From NCBI GenBank assembly GCA_027186245.1, contig CP114483.1:30634642-30698641 (forward strand): a DNA stretch of 64,000 bases. The letters are read 5' to 3'. Shown in pieces: positions 28,042-40,600 of this stretch (positions are counted from its first letter, which is position 1; each line of letters begins with the position of its first letter). The position numbers were made by a program, and so were the translations under genes. The notes under the pieces were generated by a model. It was not told the DNA's origin and made no database searches. It saw nothing but the letters and a program-made list of their open reading frames with translations. Source of the stretch: Coriaria nepalensis (Eukaryota > Streptophyta > Magnoliopsida > Cucurbitales > Coriariaceae).

Positions 28042-29639
28042 TTCTTAAATTAATTATATATATGTATCTTTAAGAAATAATAAACGGGGAGGCAACCTAC
28101 ATGAAGGGAAAGCGAGAAAATGGATGTTTGTTTGTAATGATGGGAGAAGAGCTGATTGCATGAACTAATTAGATGGCGTATAGAACCCAGCTAACTACTT
28201 TACTATAAGTTTTTTATTCGATAATTGAATTATTATTCCTTCCAACGAGAGGAGCAGATTGCGTGACAAACCATTCATAATAATTATTAAAACTAAAATA
28301 AAATAAAATAAAATAAAATAATTATATATATATATTGATTATTTTCTTTTTTATATATCTCTATTGTCTATATATATATATATATATATATGACACAAGC
28401 TATATGTGATATCAAGCATGCATGTAACTCCATTTAATATATGACACAAGGTGAGATACAGTGTTACATGATCCTAATATGGTGTATGAGGAACTCGATA
28501 CATTTTTATCATTAAGTAAGCAATTTATTACTGATAAAGACTATTTGAATACGTTGACGAAACTTGATTTCAAAGGGTTTAATTAGGACTTGGAATCTAC
28601 ATTGATGAAATCTGTGAATTACGAACGGCTTATCGACTTCCCATTCAGTTGGTTTAGAACACAAAAAGATTGTGTTTTGGGGGTGGGTTGTTGATCTGTT
28701 AAACTTGATAGATTTATATTTAAATCTGTTGTTGCCCTTCGATCTAGGTTATTTTAATCCAACGATTAGAAGAAAAAGAAAAAAACAAAAAAACAAAAAA
28801 AAGAGTGATTAGGCAGTTGAACAGTCTCTCTCTCTCTCAAACGTGGACGTGAAGCCTCTCCCTCTCTCAAACGTGAACAACCTCTCAATACCTAGTTGAA
28901 GATTCGTCAAAATCCCAGAGCATCCTTCTGGGCATCACCATCCAGGAGAAATACGAAAACCCAGAACAAAGTCTTCTCCTTCTGTGCTTCAAAACTCCAT
29001 TGATTTCATTATTTCTCATTTTCTTGCTCATTCATGAAAATCAAGATTAAATCCAAGTATTCTTGCCAAGAATTAACACGGTATTTAAGAAGATTGAGCA
29101 TAAAGTGATTAAGAAAGTGTATACCCACGAGCTTTAAAAGCTTGAGAGAATTAGAACTATAAGAAGTGAAGGGGTTTATGGATTTGGGTTTCATTTTCAA
29201 GAACACTTAACCCCCAAAATGTTGAATCTTCTTCCTGGAGTAGTTATTAATAGGTCATTTTTGTTATAAGCACGGATTATGAATAAATCATCATATGCTT
29301 GTTCATCACTGCTTAGTTTTAAAGATGACAAAGATTGCTTCTTCTTCGGTTTCTGTACAAGTATAATATATTTCATATTATTGTTAGTACTTAATTTCCT
29401 CCTATAGTTTAGGAAAATCTGAACTGTACTGTAGTTATTTCCTTTTACTCGTTACATAAATTTTAGGGATTTCTAGTTTTCCTCTACATTATCTTCATTG
29501 TATTAGAGCAATCCTGACTGTGGTGATATACCAAGACGACAACCTCTAAAGTCCTTCACTCTAGGTATAAAGGTTATGAGTGATTAAAATGAAATTTATC
29601 ACTTCTACATTTTGAAATATATTTTGAATTATAATTATT
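28042..29639. other. Intergenic DNA between AMS and a Copia LTR fragment
   Basis: Contains (TAAAA)n at 28295-28320 and (TA)n at 28369-28391. No gene is supported; 29009-29206 on the minus strand is open but shows no family features. At 29112 the sequence GAAAGTGTATACCCAC matches the first bases of the LTR at 50371, but the following bases do not match. Confidence 0.45.
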
Positions 29640-30720
29640 ATTGAATAAGAAATTTTTGCAAAATAATGTGGTATGAAAGAAATTTCAGTAAATATATTGT
29701 CGATGTTCATTAAAAATATAATAATTCATATGATTTATTTATTATTGTTTAACAATAAAATTATATTTTAAACAAATCGAAATATTGACAAGATGAAATG
29801 ATTGTTTATTATAGTCATGACATGTTCTTATAGAAAATGATAACTTCTCATTTTTTGGAAAGTATTGACACTTTACTAGAAATCAATCTTGAATTTGAGG
29901 TTTAAGTTATTTAATAATGAGATTATTAAACTAACTATTTAATTTAAAAGGGGTTTTAAATTAAATGAATTTAATTATGTATTAAATAAAATCATAAAGT
30001 ATTATGATATCCTCCAACTAGTATGATGTAGAACCTAATCGGTTATACACATTAAGATTCAATAATAACTCAGTTTAGATTCGTCGAAGAAAAGGAAAAA
30101 CATATCATTTTGATTTTAAGGGTAAAATCATAATTTGACTAATAGTTTGACTATAAGGGTAAAATGATAAATTATTAATTTATTAAATATAATGTCACAC
30201 GGCTCTGCTAACATAACAAGTGTGACACTAATTTAATTATAAATTAATAAACTACATTCAAACTATATTTAATTATATAAGGTTCTTAAAGTCCATAATT
30301 AATTGTTGGATATTAAAATGTTAATGGGTTTAATTAATTTTTCATAAGGTAAATAAATTAAAAGATTGATTAAAATACATGGGTCATGAACCCATGATGT
30401 GGTTGGCTATAGGATTGGTTTTTTAATCCATTGTTCATTTAATTGGATTAGGTGAACCTTTTACTCAGTTAACAAGTAATCGGGTCAAAGCAGTAAACTA
30501 ATTATCAGGTAACCTAAACCTAATAAAGTATTACATAAACCCATTAAGACTGGCCAACATTGATGATCCTCTCCTCTCCTCTTCGTTGAAATCCCTAGTG
30601 AGAGAAACACTAGATTTTTCGTCCCGAGCTTTTCGATTCATGTATTGAAGTCTAAAACAGAAAATAAATTAAGTAAAATGGATCATATAAATAACAGTTA
30701 AAAGATAAACACATTTTATG
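29640..30720 (+). mobile_element. Partial Copia-type LTR (family A)
   Basis: 29640-29925 parallels 51090-51345 (shared: GTATGAAA, TTTCAGTAAAT, TTGAGGTTTAAGTTA), and 29930-30720 parallels 9400-10230. It therefore links the left half of the LTR seen at 50371 with the right half seen at 9400. Both ends are missing, and no coding part of the element is next to it. Confidence 0.65.
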
Positions 30721-31646
30721 ACCGATTCATTTCTTCTGTCCCTCAAGGCTCAAAGCATCATCCGTTTGTTGTACGCGTTCAAGTCCAATAGCATCTTCAT
30801 GAAAAGCAACCTGCCGATGATCATGATCTAATATCAATTAATGACCTTTTCGATTAGCCCATCCCGATCTCACGGTCGCCCACGAAGGATCTCTAATTTA
30901 ATTACAATAAACAACCATGTACCTGATCAAAATGAGGAAAATAACTAGACGAGTGCTGCAATATCTCAAAAAGCCTTGCTTGAGAATAGCATTTTGTGTA
31001 CTCGTGTTAGAATAGCAGAGATATATGAACAAGAACAGCTTCGTTTAATGATACAGTGGTAGCCTTCAAAAAAGAAAGCAGAAAATGATATTAAAATAAG
31101 AGACAAATTAAATTCTATTATATTCACATAGATGCATTTTTATACATTAAATCATTAATCACGTAATAGCAATATTTATAATTGTAATGTTGTTTGATTT
31201 GTTACATGACCGCCATAGATCATATTTAAAAAAATTATTAAAATAATTAAATGTCATAATTAATTAATTAATTAAACTAAAAAAACATGGTACCAAGGGT
31301 TTCAATTGTAATTAATTTCTTGAGCAGGAAGCAGTTTTTACCGTTTAAGGGTTTCTATTGCTGCGTACGAAGCATCGCAAGGTCGAAACGGCGCTGTTTT
31401 ACTAAAATCGCCGTTTTGTTTTAGCGGGTTTTATTTATTTATTGATGGATATTTTACAGCCGTTGGAAATTGGGAATGCAGTCAACGCAGAATGGAACCA
31501 AGGGGATAACAGAATATTGCCACGGCAGCAGTAAGTGGATTAGCGAAAACCCGCCAACCTCTCCTTCTCTTTCCCACACTCGCTCTTCACTCTCTCTTGC
31601 TTCAATTTTTGAGGCTCTCTTCTTCTTCTTCTTCTTCCGGTCATCC
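30721..31646. other. MRL1 upstream region
   Basis: AT-rich DNA up to about 31340, then a more complex proximal promoter and a CT-rich leader (31560-31640) typical of plant 5' leaders. An ATG at 31470 is in frame with the MRL1 start and the frame is open, so a longer N terminus is formally possible. Confidence 0.5.
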
Positions 31647-34600
31647 ATGGAAGTGAGCTTCTCTATCCAGCCACAAACTCTGATTACAGCGCATTTTCCT
31701 TGTATTCCTCTCTCTTCTCTCTCCGCATCGAAGCTTCTCTTCATCCGACGGCAATTTCTTGGTTGCGGTCACAATCTCGGACGGCCTGATCGCCTTTGTT
31801 CGCAGAGAAAATCGAAGCGATTAGGGATTCGCATTAACTCTCCTAGGTTTTTCTTCAGAGCTTCGTTGGATACTAATTCGATTCTTGTCATCGTCGTCGC
31901 CGTGGTAACCTTCTCCGCCGCCTCTGTTACGTGCTTCAATTACTATAAGAGAAAGAAGATTTCCTCAGAGGTCAGTTAATCTTGAAATCTGGATGTTGTT
32001 GCGTTGTTCGAATATGGAATTTAGTTATGTAAATATAATGGCCTATTGAATTTGTATGAGCTGTGTTGCCAGTTTTTTATCCTAAGGCTAAGGCACTAAC
32101 ACGAGAATTTCTTTTTTTACTGTTTGTTTGTATTATAGTTTCTCTTGTAAAATTTTCATGACTGATTTTGCTAAAATTTTATTATGCCACTAGCTAAATA
32201 TCTGGTACCTGTGCCAATAATGTTAGGTTCCTCAATCTTCAAACAATGCATCATCTCAACTAGGTAGAGCCATCTACTGGTTCATGAAGGTTGGTTTTCT
32301 AGGGTTTAGAGATCTCTTCGAGGCGAACCTTTTCGGACAAAAAACATTTTTAAAGGATAGAAACCAAGAGAGTATTCCCTCCTGGAAGGAGACTGCTGTG
32401 CTGCAGTACCAGGAATCATTTTCCCTAAATCAAGATGCTTGTAATGCGCAAACATTACCATCACCTGGTTCTGATATATTTACATCTCGTGAGAATGATT
32501 CGTCGATGTCAGAAAAACATTGCATTTCAGATCCACCCGTTAATAAAACGTCATTGGAATCTGGTGTGCTGCAGCCTCAAACAATTTCTGAAGGCATGAC
32601 TGGGCTGCAACTGGATGGATATCATGAGAGTGTCATGTCTAACTCCAAGATTCCTGCAATGGTAGAAAGCACAATTTTGACCCCTGTTTCCTTTTCGGTA
32701 ATCAATAATGTACTTGCTCCGGTAATTGAAAGTAAAACAGGAAGTAAACTTCTTAAGGAGGTAAAATCTACAAGCTCCAACTTTTTTCTTGGAGAATCGG
32801 CCAGAGAATTTATTTACATGATGTATGAGACGAGTGAAAGCTCAACTGGTCAAAGACGAAGCAGTTCTCATACCTCATTTCAAGATAACAATAGGATCTC
32901 TTCATTGACGATCAATACTGACCTACCAAGATCACAAATAACAGCACATATTTCTCTCCATACAACAGGTAATGCCTTTAAAAACTATGTTTCACTGCCC
33001 AATTTTGCCCTCATTTATTTATTATGCACTTAAGCATCTCTTTTGGGATGTCTATTCTTAAGAATGTTTACTGATTCAGGACATGCTGAAGGAAAGTCCT
33101 CTGTTGCAAGTTACAAGAAAGGCTATTATTGGGGAAGTAAGGACTCAGGGAAAAACAATAGACTTTCAAGTGATAGGGAAAGAAGACAACAACCAAAAAG
33201 GGGCACCGAAACTTTGAATGCTTTGGTCCACCCAAATGGGAGGCCTGTCAATAACAAAAAGCAGCCGCTAGAGCAATTAAAAGCTTACAATCATCGGTTA
33301 AGAGAAGGAAGGTAGTGTTTTTAATAACTAACAAATGTGCTAAAAAAGAGGGGGAAAAAAAAGATGAACAAAATCTAATGAATCTATTGTAATGCACCTT
33401 TTTTCTTCCTCACAAAGTTATACCTGGCCAAGTAGCGAAGTTAGTGTACTTAAATGATAATATCTTAACGGAAATGGAAGTAGCACAGCTTTACTCTTGC
33501 ATTATCGTAGTGTCTATAAAGTTTGTTTTGTTCTTTTTCCTTTTTTTTTTAGTATGGTGACTATTTTATGAGATTTACATAGCTTATTGCTAAAATTATG
33601 GGTCTGATAGGTTAAGTGTCTGTATACACTTGCTTGAAGAAATGGAAAGAAGGGGTTCGCTAGATATGAATAAGGTAAGGTGTATATTCTTACTACTCTC
33701 TTAGTGTTGCATTCTGAAATTTGAGTATCTATTGTATCAAATATCTGCTTTCAGGTTTATCATGCAAGGTTTTTTAATACTTGTAAAAGTAAAAGGGCTG
33801 TTAAGGAAGCTTTTCAGTATATCAAGCTGATACCAAATCCAACATTGAGTACATTTAATATGCTTATGTCTGTTTGTGCAAGTTCTCAAGATTCAGAGGG
33901 TAAGTCCATGAGTCTATAGGTTTTTTACGCAGTAACTGCCTACCTTGTTAAAGTTCTATTATTTTCTATCATTAACGTTTTTACTCTGCATATGGTTACA
34001 TTTAGGAGCTTTTCAAGTTCTGCAACTTGTTCAGGAGGCTGGATTGAAAGCTGATTGCAAACTTTACACTACTCTAATCTCAACATGTTCTAAAAGCGGA
34101 AAAGTTGATACAATGTTTGAAGTATGGTATCTTTCTTGGTTTAATTTAATTAGGCTCGTTGATGCTTAGAATTTCTTACTGGTTTCCGGAGCATGCCTGC
34201 TACCACTTTTACTTATGTATTCTTATTTTTTGTCATCCAGCAATTTATGTTAATTTACATCAATTTGACAAATCATCATGTTATTGAAATTTCAAAGCTG
34301 TCTTTAAACCTATGCAACTTTTACCATATGGCTGACATACTTTCTGTCAGAGAAAAAAAAAAAGGTTATCCAAGAATGGATGTAACTGCTTTCCTCTATT
34401 TACATGCTTTTCCGAAATTTGGCTAGCAGTGGTGTGTTAGACCCGTCATTATTATTATTAGTAGTATTATTATTATGGGGCTATTTTAGTAATTGGTTGG
34501 TTAGTAGTATAAATAGTAGTAGTATGGTTAGGGTTTAGGAGGGAATTGATTTTGGAGAGTAAGAACTCTTAGGGAGAGACGGTCTACCTCTCGAATAGTA

Positions 34601-37600
34601 GACCAACCTATGTTATTTTGATTATTGCATAATAAAAATTAGCCCTAATTCTATATCTCTAGATCGGGTCCTATCATGGTGCTTTGGACCCATTATGGAA
34701 TTTTCAATCGTCTTGATTGTAATTAGTCAATCTCATATAATATATATTTTTCTATTGACTTTCAGATATATCTTGCTGAATGTTTGCCTTCTCATTCAGT
34801 TTAATGGTGATATCTCTCATAGGTGTTCCACCGTATGGTTAATGCTGGAGTGGAACCTAATGTCCACACATATGGTGCACTTATTGATGGTTGTGCTAGA
34901 GCTGGTCAAGTGGCTAAGGCATTTGGTGTTTATGGAATCATGAGATCCAAGGTATGCAGTGCCAGATGCCTCTTTGTTCAGAAAGAGGAGGGAGGAGATT
35001 GGGGAGGGTGGGGGCAGTGTGTGGTGTTCCGTTTCGAGATACATTTCTCAAATTTGATTTCGATTAGTATAATCATTTCAAACTTGAGATAAAAGTCTCA
35101 AATCAATCGAAAATCTTTTAAATTACTCTCTTTCTTAATCTATCTATAAACGTGCATGGTTGCATGGAGGGAAAGAAACGGATAAGCACATCTATATAGT
35201 TTATATATATACTATTTATAAAATGAAAAATCAGAGGGGGGGGGGGTTGGAAGGGGGAGAACTGGAGCATTAAGTTCCCCTTCAGAACCCTTGAAGATAT
35301 GTCTTGAGGAGTGTTTTGATCTCTCTCATCTTAATATCTACCATGATTCTTGCTGATAAGAGGCTGTATGCAGTAGAATGTGAAGCCAGATCGGGTTGTA
35401 TTCAATGCACTTATTACTGCCTGTGGTCAATCTGGAGCAGTGGATCGTGCTTTTGATGTATTGGCAGAAATGGGGGCTGAGATACAGCCTATAAACCCTG
35501 ATAATGTTACTGTTGGTGCATTGATCAAAGCATGTGCAAATGCTGGACAGGTGTGTCTTTTTATTTCTATCAGTAAATGTGTGAGGGGTATTTTCTCTGA
35601 ACGCTACCCAAGTCCATCTTTTCAATTTTTTTTTTCTTTATTATTGTTTTGGAGAATGAAAAGATTATGGCTTGCTTATAGGTTGATCGGGCACGTGAAG
35701 TATATAAGATGATCCATGAATACAACATTAAGGGCACACCAGAGGTGTACACCATTGCCATTAATTGCTGCAGTCAGTCTGGTGATTGGAAATTTGCATG
35801 CAGTGTGTATGCTGATATGTCTGGAAAAGGATTACTGCCTGATGAGGTACTATCTCTGGTGTTGAAAAGTTTCATTTGTCTTGCTCATTATGAAGAGAGA
35901 AAATATGAGAGGGCATGGCATAATCATGTTTCCATATGCTTACCGACTGCAGAAAGAGAGAGCATATTTTTTAGTTATCTACACCTAAGATGGTCTGAAG
36001 ATTGATGAAAAGAGTCTTTAGAGCTGCCACCAGATCTTTGAATTTGACTATTGTTCGTTCAACATTTTCCTACACAGTCTGAAGATTTATAATTCAAGTC
36101 TTAATCTGTCTTGCAGATGTTTCTCAGTGCATTAATAGATGTCGCAGGGCATTCTGGAAAGTTGGATGCTGCCTTTGAAATCCTACAAGAAGCCAAGACT
36201 CTAGGAATACAAATTGGCATTGTACCGTACAGTTCACTGATGGGCGCCTGTAGCAATGTATGTTGTATATCTGCTAGTATATCGGTTTTTTCATTGACAA
36301 CTATATGATTAATTTAGGATAACATTTGGATTTCTCGAAGGAGATTCAAGAATTCTGCTTGATAGTCATCAGCCTGATTTATGAGTACATTTGTTTGTTT
36401 CATTTATTTCTCCCCCCTCTTGCCACCACAAAAGGCTGCTCAAGGTCTCTGACAGTTTAAATTGTCAGGAAAGTCTTACAATAGCATCACAATGATCTTG
36501 GATGTTTCCTGAAGCTTAGAGTGTTACTCATCTAGCTTTAGTTATCCATGAATCTGTAGTCACTTTTCCCTTTGTAACCATAGTTCAAGATTGTAAATTG
36601 AAGTTCATCTGTTGCAGAACCATATGGGACTTCAAATTTCCCAATCATTTTTCCTTTTCAGGCAAAAAACTGGTTGAAAGCATTGGAGTTGTATGAGCAC
36701 CTCAAGTCTATTAAATTGAAGTCAACTGTTTCAACTATGAATGCTTTAATCACTGCCCTGTGTAAGTCAATGTCTTCACCTTACTTTCTCAAAGCTATTT
36801 GAAGTGACTTCTCAGTGACTCTACTCTATCAAACCTATTGTGTGTGTCTAAAAATAGTGTATGTGTATTTTCAGGAAATATCGTATTACCAAAGCTGGGT
36901 AAAACTTGTGTTATCACCCTCAGTTTTCTGGAATATGTGTGTTTTTTAGGAATATATATGCATGTGTAGGTGTGTGTTTTTGAGTGGATGGGTGGGCGGG
37001 TTGGCATAAGCAAAAAAACCTTTAACCAGGGGAGTTATAAATTGAAAGCCATATAGTCTTCTGTCGTACTCTATTTGATAATTTATAGATATTTAAAGTA
37101 GTGGGCATATCTGATAATATGTTATTTATACTACAGGTGATGGTGACCAACTGCAAAAGGCACTGGAGGTTCTATCCGAAATGAAGGGATTCGGATTGTG
37201 TCCAAACAGCATTACTTACTCCATACTTTTTGTGGCGAGTGAAAAGTAAGTGTTATAGGCTTTACTTTGGTTCTATCTTAGATTTATTCAGAGGAAAAAT
37301 GCATAGAACCTCTTATACTATGACTAGATGTTTGTCCTTGCACTTTCAGTTTTGGAAACTAACTGACCCTTGAACTTAAAAATTTGACTATAGGGTTCCT
37401 GTCATACTTGAATTTTGAAATTTAAATACTGAAGGATATTTTTAAAAATATTTTATTTGTCTTTTTTTGGGTTGGGGGGGTGGCAAAGCAAGCAACAGGA
37501 TTTACCTTCTAAGAGTCAAAGTTCTGATGATTTATGGAATGTTATCAAAGTAAATAGGTGGTTTTATGCCCTTTATCTCTTACTTAATGTTTTCATATGC

Positions 37601-40600
37601 TCCAATCTCAAATTGCATCTGTTTTATGTCTGCAGAAAAAGTGATATAGAAACTGGCCTCATGTTACTCTCTCAAGCCAAAAAAGATGGGATTTCCACGA
37701 ACCTTTCTATGTCTAGATGCATAATTAGTAAGTTCTTCAGATTTGCTAAGGTGATCATATGCTGTTCTGCCACTATTATTCTTGAGTTTCCTAGTATTGA
37801 CATCTGATATTTAGGGGAATTATATCTCTCCAAGTTTCTACTTTTCAATATCTTAAGTGCTAGCTTTTTTTTTTTAACCACAGTGAACCAAGGTTTTAAA
37901 TTTAAATATCTTTTGCAAATATAATTCGATTAACTTCACCTAATATTCATGCAGACCCTCATTAACAAGACATAACTGAAATGCTCACTCTCATTATTTA
38001 TCCTGCTTGTGATTGATAGGATTACTCAGCACATCGATCTTCTTTTTGAAATAATTTGATTTTTTTAATATTTGATTTTTTGTTTTTTGTTTTTCCATAA
38101 AGAATGAGTTACCATTGTTCAATACACCTGGAGTGGGCGAATAGGATGGTCACTTGGATATAACAAGATCTTATATTTCCACTCTTAGTTCTTCCTTGAT
38201 GATCATGGAGATAGTTGAGGATAATTATTTCTTAATGATATATAAAAGCTTAGGAAAATGGAAAACCGAAATACTCTCTTTTCATCTATAATTAATGAAA
38301 GAATATGCAAGAGATCTGGCCTTTCACATCAATGAATCTAAATTTATTCTCAAACACTAGTTGCCTACTTTTTTATTATATTATCTTATGTTTCTCATTC
38401 TATACTTACTCTTATTGAGCTCCATGAGATTACAGACTTGGATTATTTGCTGGCTTGAACCTTCTTTTGTATTCTGAGTTGAAAATTATTATTTCTCAAG
38501 CTAGAGATCTCTTAATGGAGTTTTAACACTTCTACAAATGTGATATTTTCAAAGGCATGTGCTTGCGGAGATTTGAGGAAGCATGTTTGCTTGGTGAACC
38601 TGTGTTGTCTTTGGACACCGGACTGCCACAAGTTGATAATAAGTGGTATATAATTCTTTATCTGATATGATTGATTTATCTTGATACTTATATTGGCATT
38701 GATTTGTGTTCTTATGGATAAAGATGCCAGTCATTTTACAAAAACAATATGCCATGCTATTTATGCCGGTGAAACCGCAGGACAAAAGTTGCTTTGTGCT
38801 TATTCTACTTTGTGAGACTTTTCTGATGAAACTTATGGATGGATTTCGTAATATGGGATAGAACTCATGTCCTGTTTTCTTCTTCAACCGTATTCAGTTT
38901 CATGCTAAAAAGATTGTATTATCAACTGAAGGTGTCTCACGCGCATGAACTTTGACATTTTTAGGTATATCTTGAAAGAATAATGCCAACCTTGATACTA
39001 GGTGGTAGATTCGTTTTTTAGGAGTAATATTCTTCTGTATATATGAATTAGTTCATCAAAGTTTCGAATAAGAATAGGTACAGATCACCCAAGTAATACA
39101 TCTCACAGAACTTCAATGTGTAATCCTACTCCATAATATTCTAGTTTCCATCTACGTTGATATCTGAGATGGAAAGAGAATACTTTATCATAATCTTTAT
39201 TGAAAAGTGAGGCATATATATATACAACTAGGAAACTAGAATTAAGCTAATTGACAGCTATATACATATAATATATAGCTAACACTCCCCCTCAAGTTGG
39301 AGCATAGATATTAATCATGCCCAACTTGTTACAAAGATAATCAACCTGAACCCCGTTTAAAACTTTTGTGAAGATGTCCCCTAGTTGTTCTCCAGTCTTC
39401 TCATATCTTGTAGAAATCAAGCCTTGTTGAATTCTCTCACGAACAAAATGACAATCAATTTCAATATACTTAGTTCGCTCATGAAACACAAGATTTGATG
39501 CAATATGAAGAGCAGCTTGGTTATCACACCATAATTTTGCTGGTACTGAAGTTTTAAGTTCTACTTCAGTAAAGAGCTGATATATCTATATTATCTCACA
39601 CACAGACTGTGGTATAGCCCTATATTATGACTCTGCACTGAATCGTGACACAACATTTTGCTTCTTACTATTCCATGAGACTAAATTTTCTCCAATAAAG
39701 ATACAATAACCCGAAGCAGATCTTTCATTCATTTTGGAACCTGCCCAATCTGCATCTGAAAAACATTCAATATGAATGTGCCCATGATTTGCAAACACGA
39801 TACCCCGTCCGGGTGTTCCTTTCAAGTAATACAAAATTTGCTCTAACGCTGCCCAATAAGCAACTGTTGGGGATGACATAAACTGACTGACAACACTGAC
39901 TGAATATGCAATATCTGGACGAGTCACGGTAAGGTAATTCAACTTCCTAACCAACCTCCGATATCTCTCAGGATCTTCAAATAGTTCCCCATCTCCTGTG
40001 AGGTGCATGTTCGGAGTCATTGGAGCACTACAAGGTTTTGCTCCCAATTTTTCTATCTCAGTTAATAGGTCAACGACATATTTTCTCTGAGATAGAAAGA
40101 TATATTTTTTACTCCTTATAATTTCAACACCCAAGAAATACTTTAGCACCCCGAAGTCCTTCGTGTGAAACTGAGTATGAATGAAAAACTTAAGAGATGA
40201 GATTCTCGTAGTATCACTTTCAGTGATAACAATGTCATCCACATACACAATTAACAGAATGATACCAGCTCTTGATTACTTGTAGAACATAGAATGGTCA
40301 GACTTGCTTTTCATCATACCAAATTTTTCAATAGTCTTACTAAATTTTCCAAACTAAGCACGAGTACTCTGTTTGAAACCATACAAAGATTTTTAAAGAA
40401 GACAAACTCACCCTGACTCCCCCTGAGCAACAAAACTAGGATGAGATATGACTTCACAAACATTTTTAGAAATAGAGATAGAATCAAGAGACGCAATAAA
40501 AGAATAAGTGGAAGACGACAAGCCGTTATGAGAAACAAAAGGCAGATCATCGCTCGAGACTGGACATCGCTCGAGATTGGATCTGATGATGAAGGAGAAG

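Noticed and set aside
29112..29130. Match to the first bases of the Copia LTR at 50371
   Set aside because: The similarity stops after about 16-19 bases and the following sequence is unrelated, so it cannot be called an LTR start.
31454..31744. Minus-strand open frame over the MRL1 leader
   Set aside because: It is the complement of the CT-rich leader and first exon; its Lys/Glu-rich peptide has no family match.
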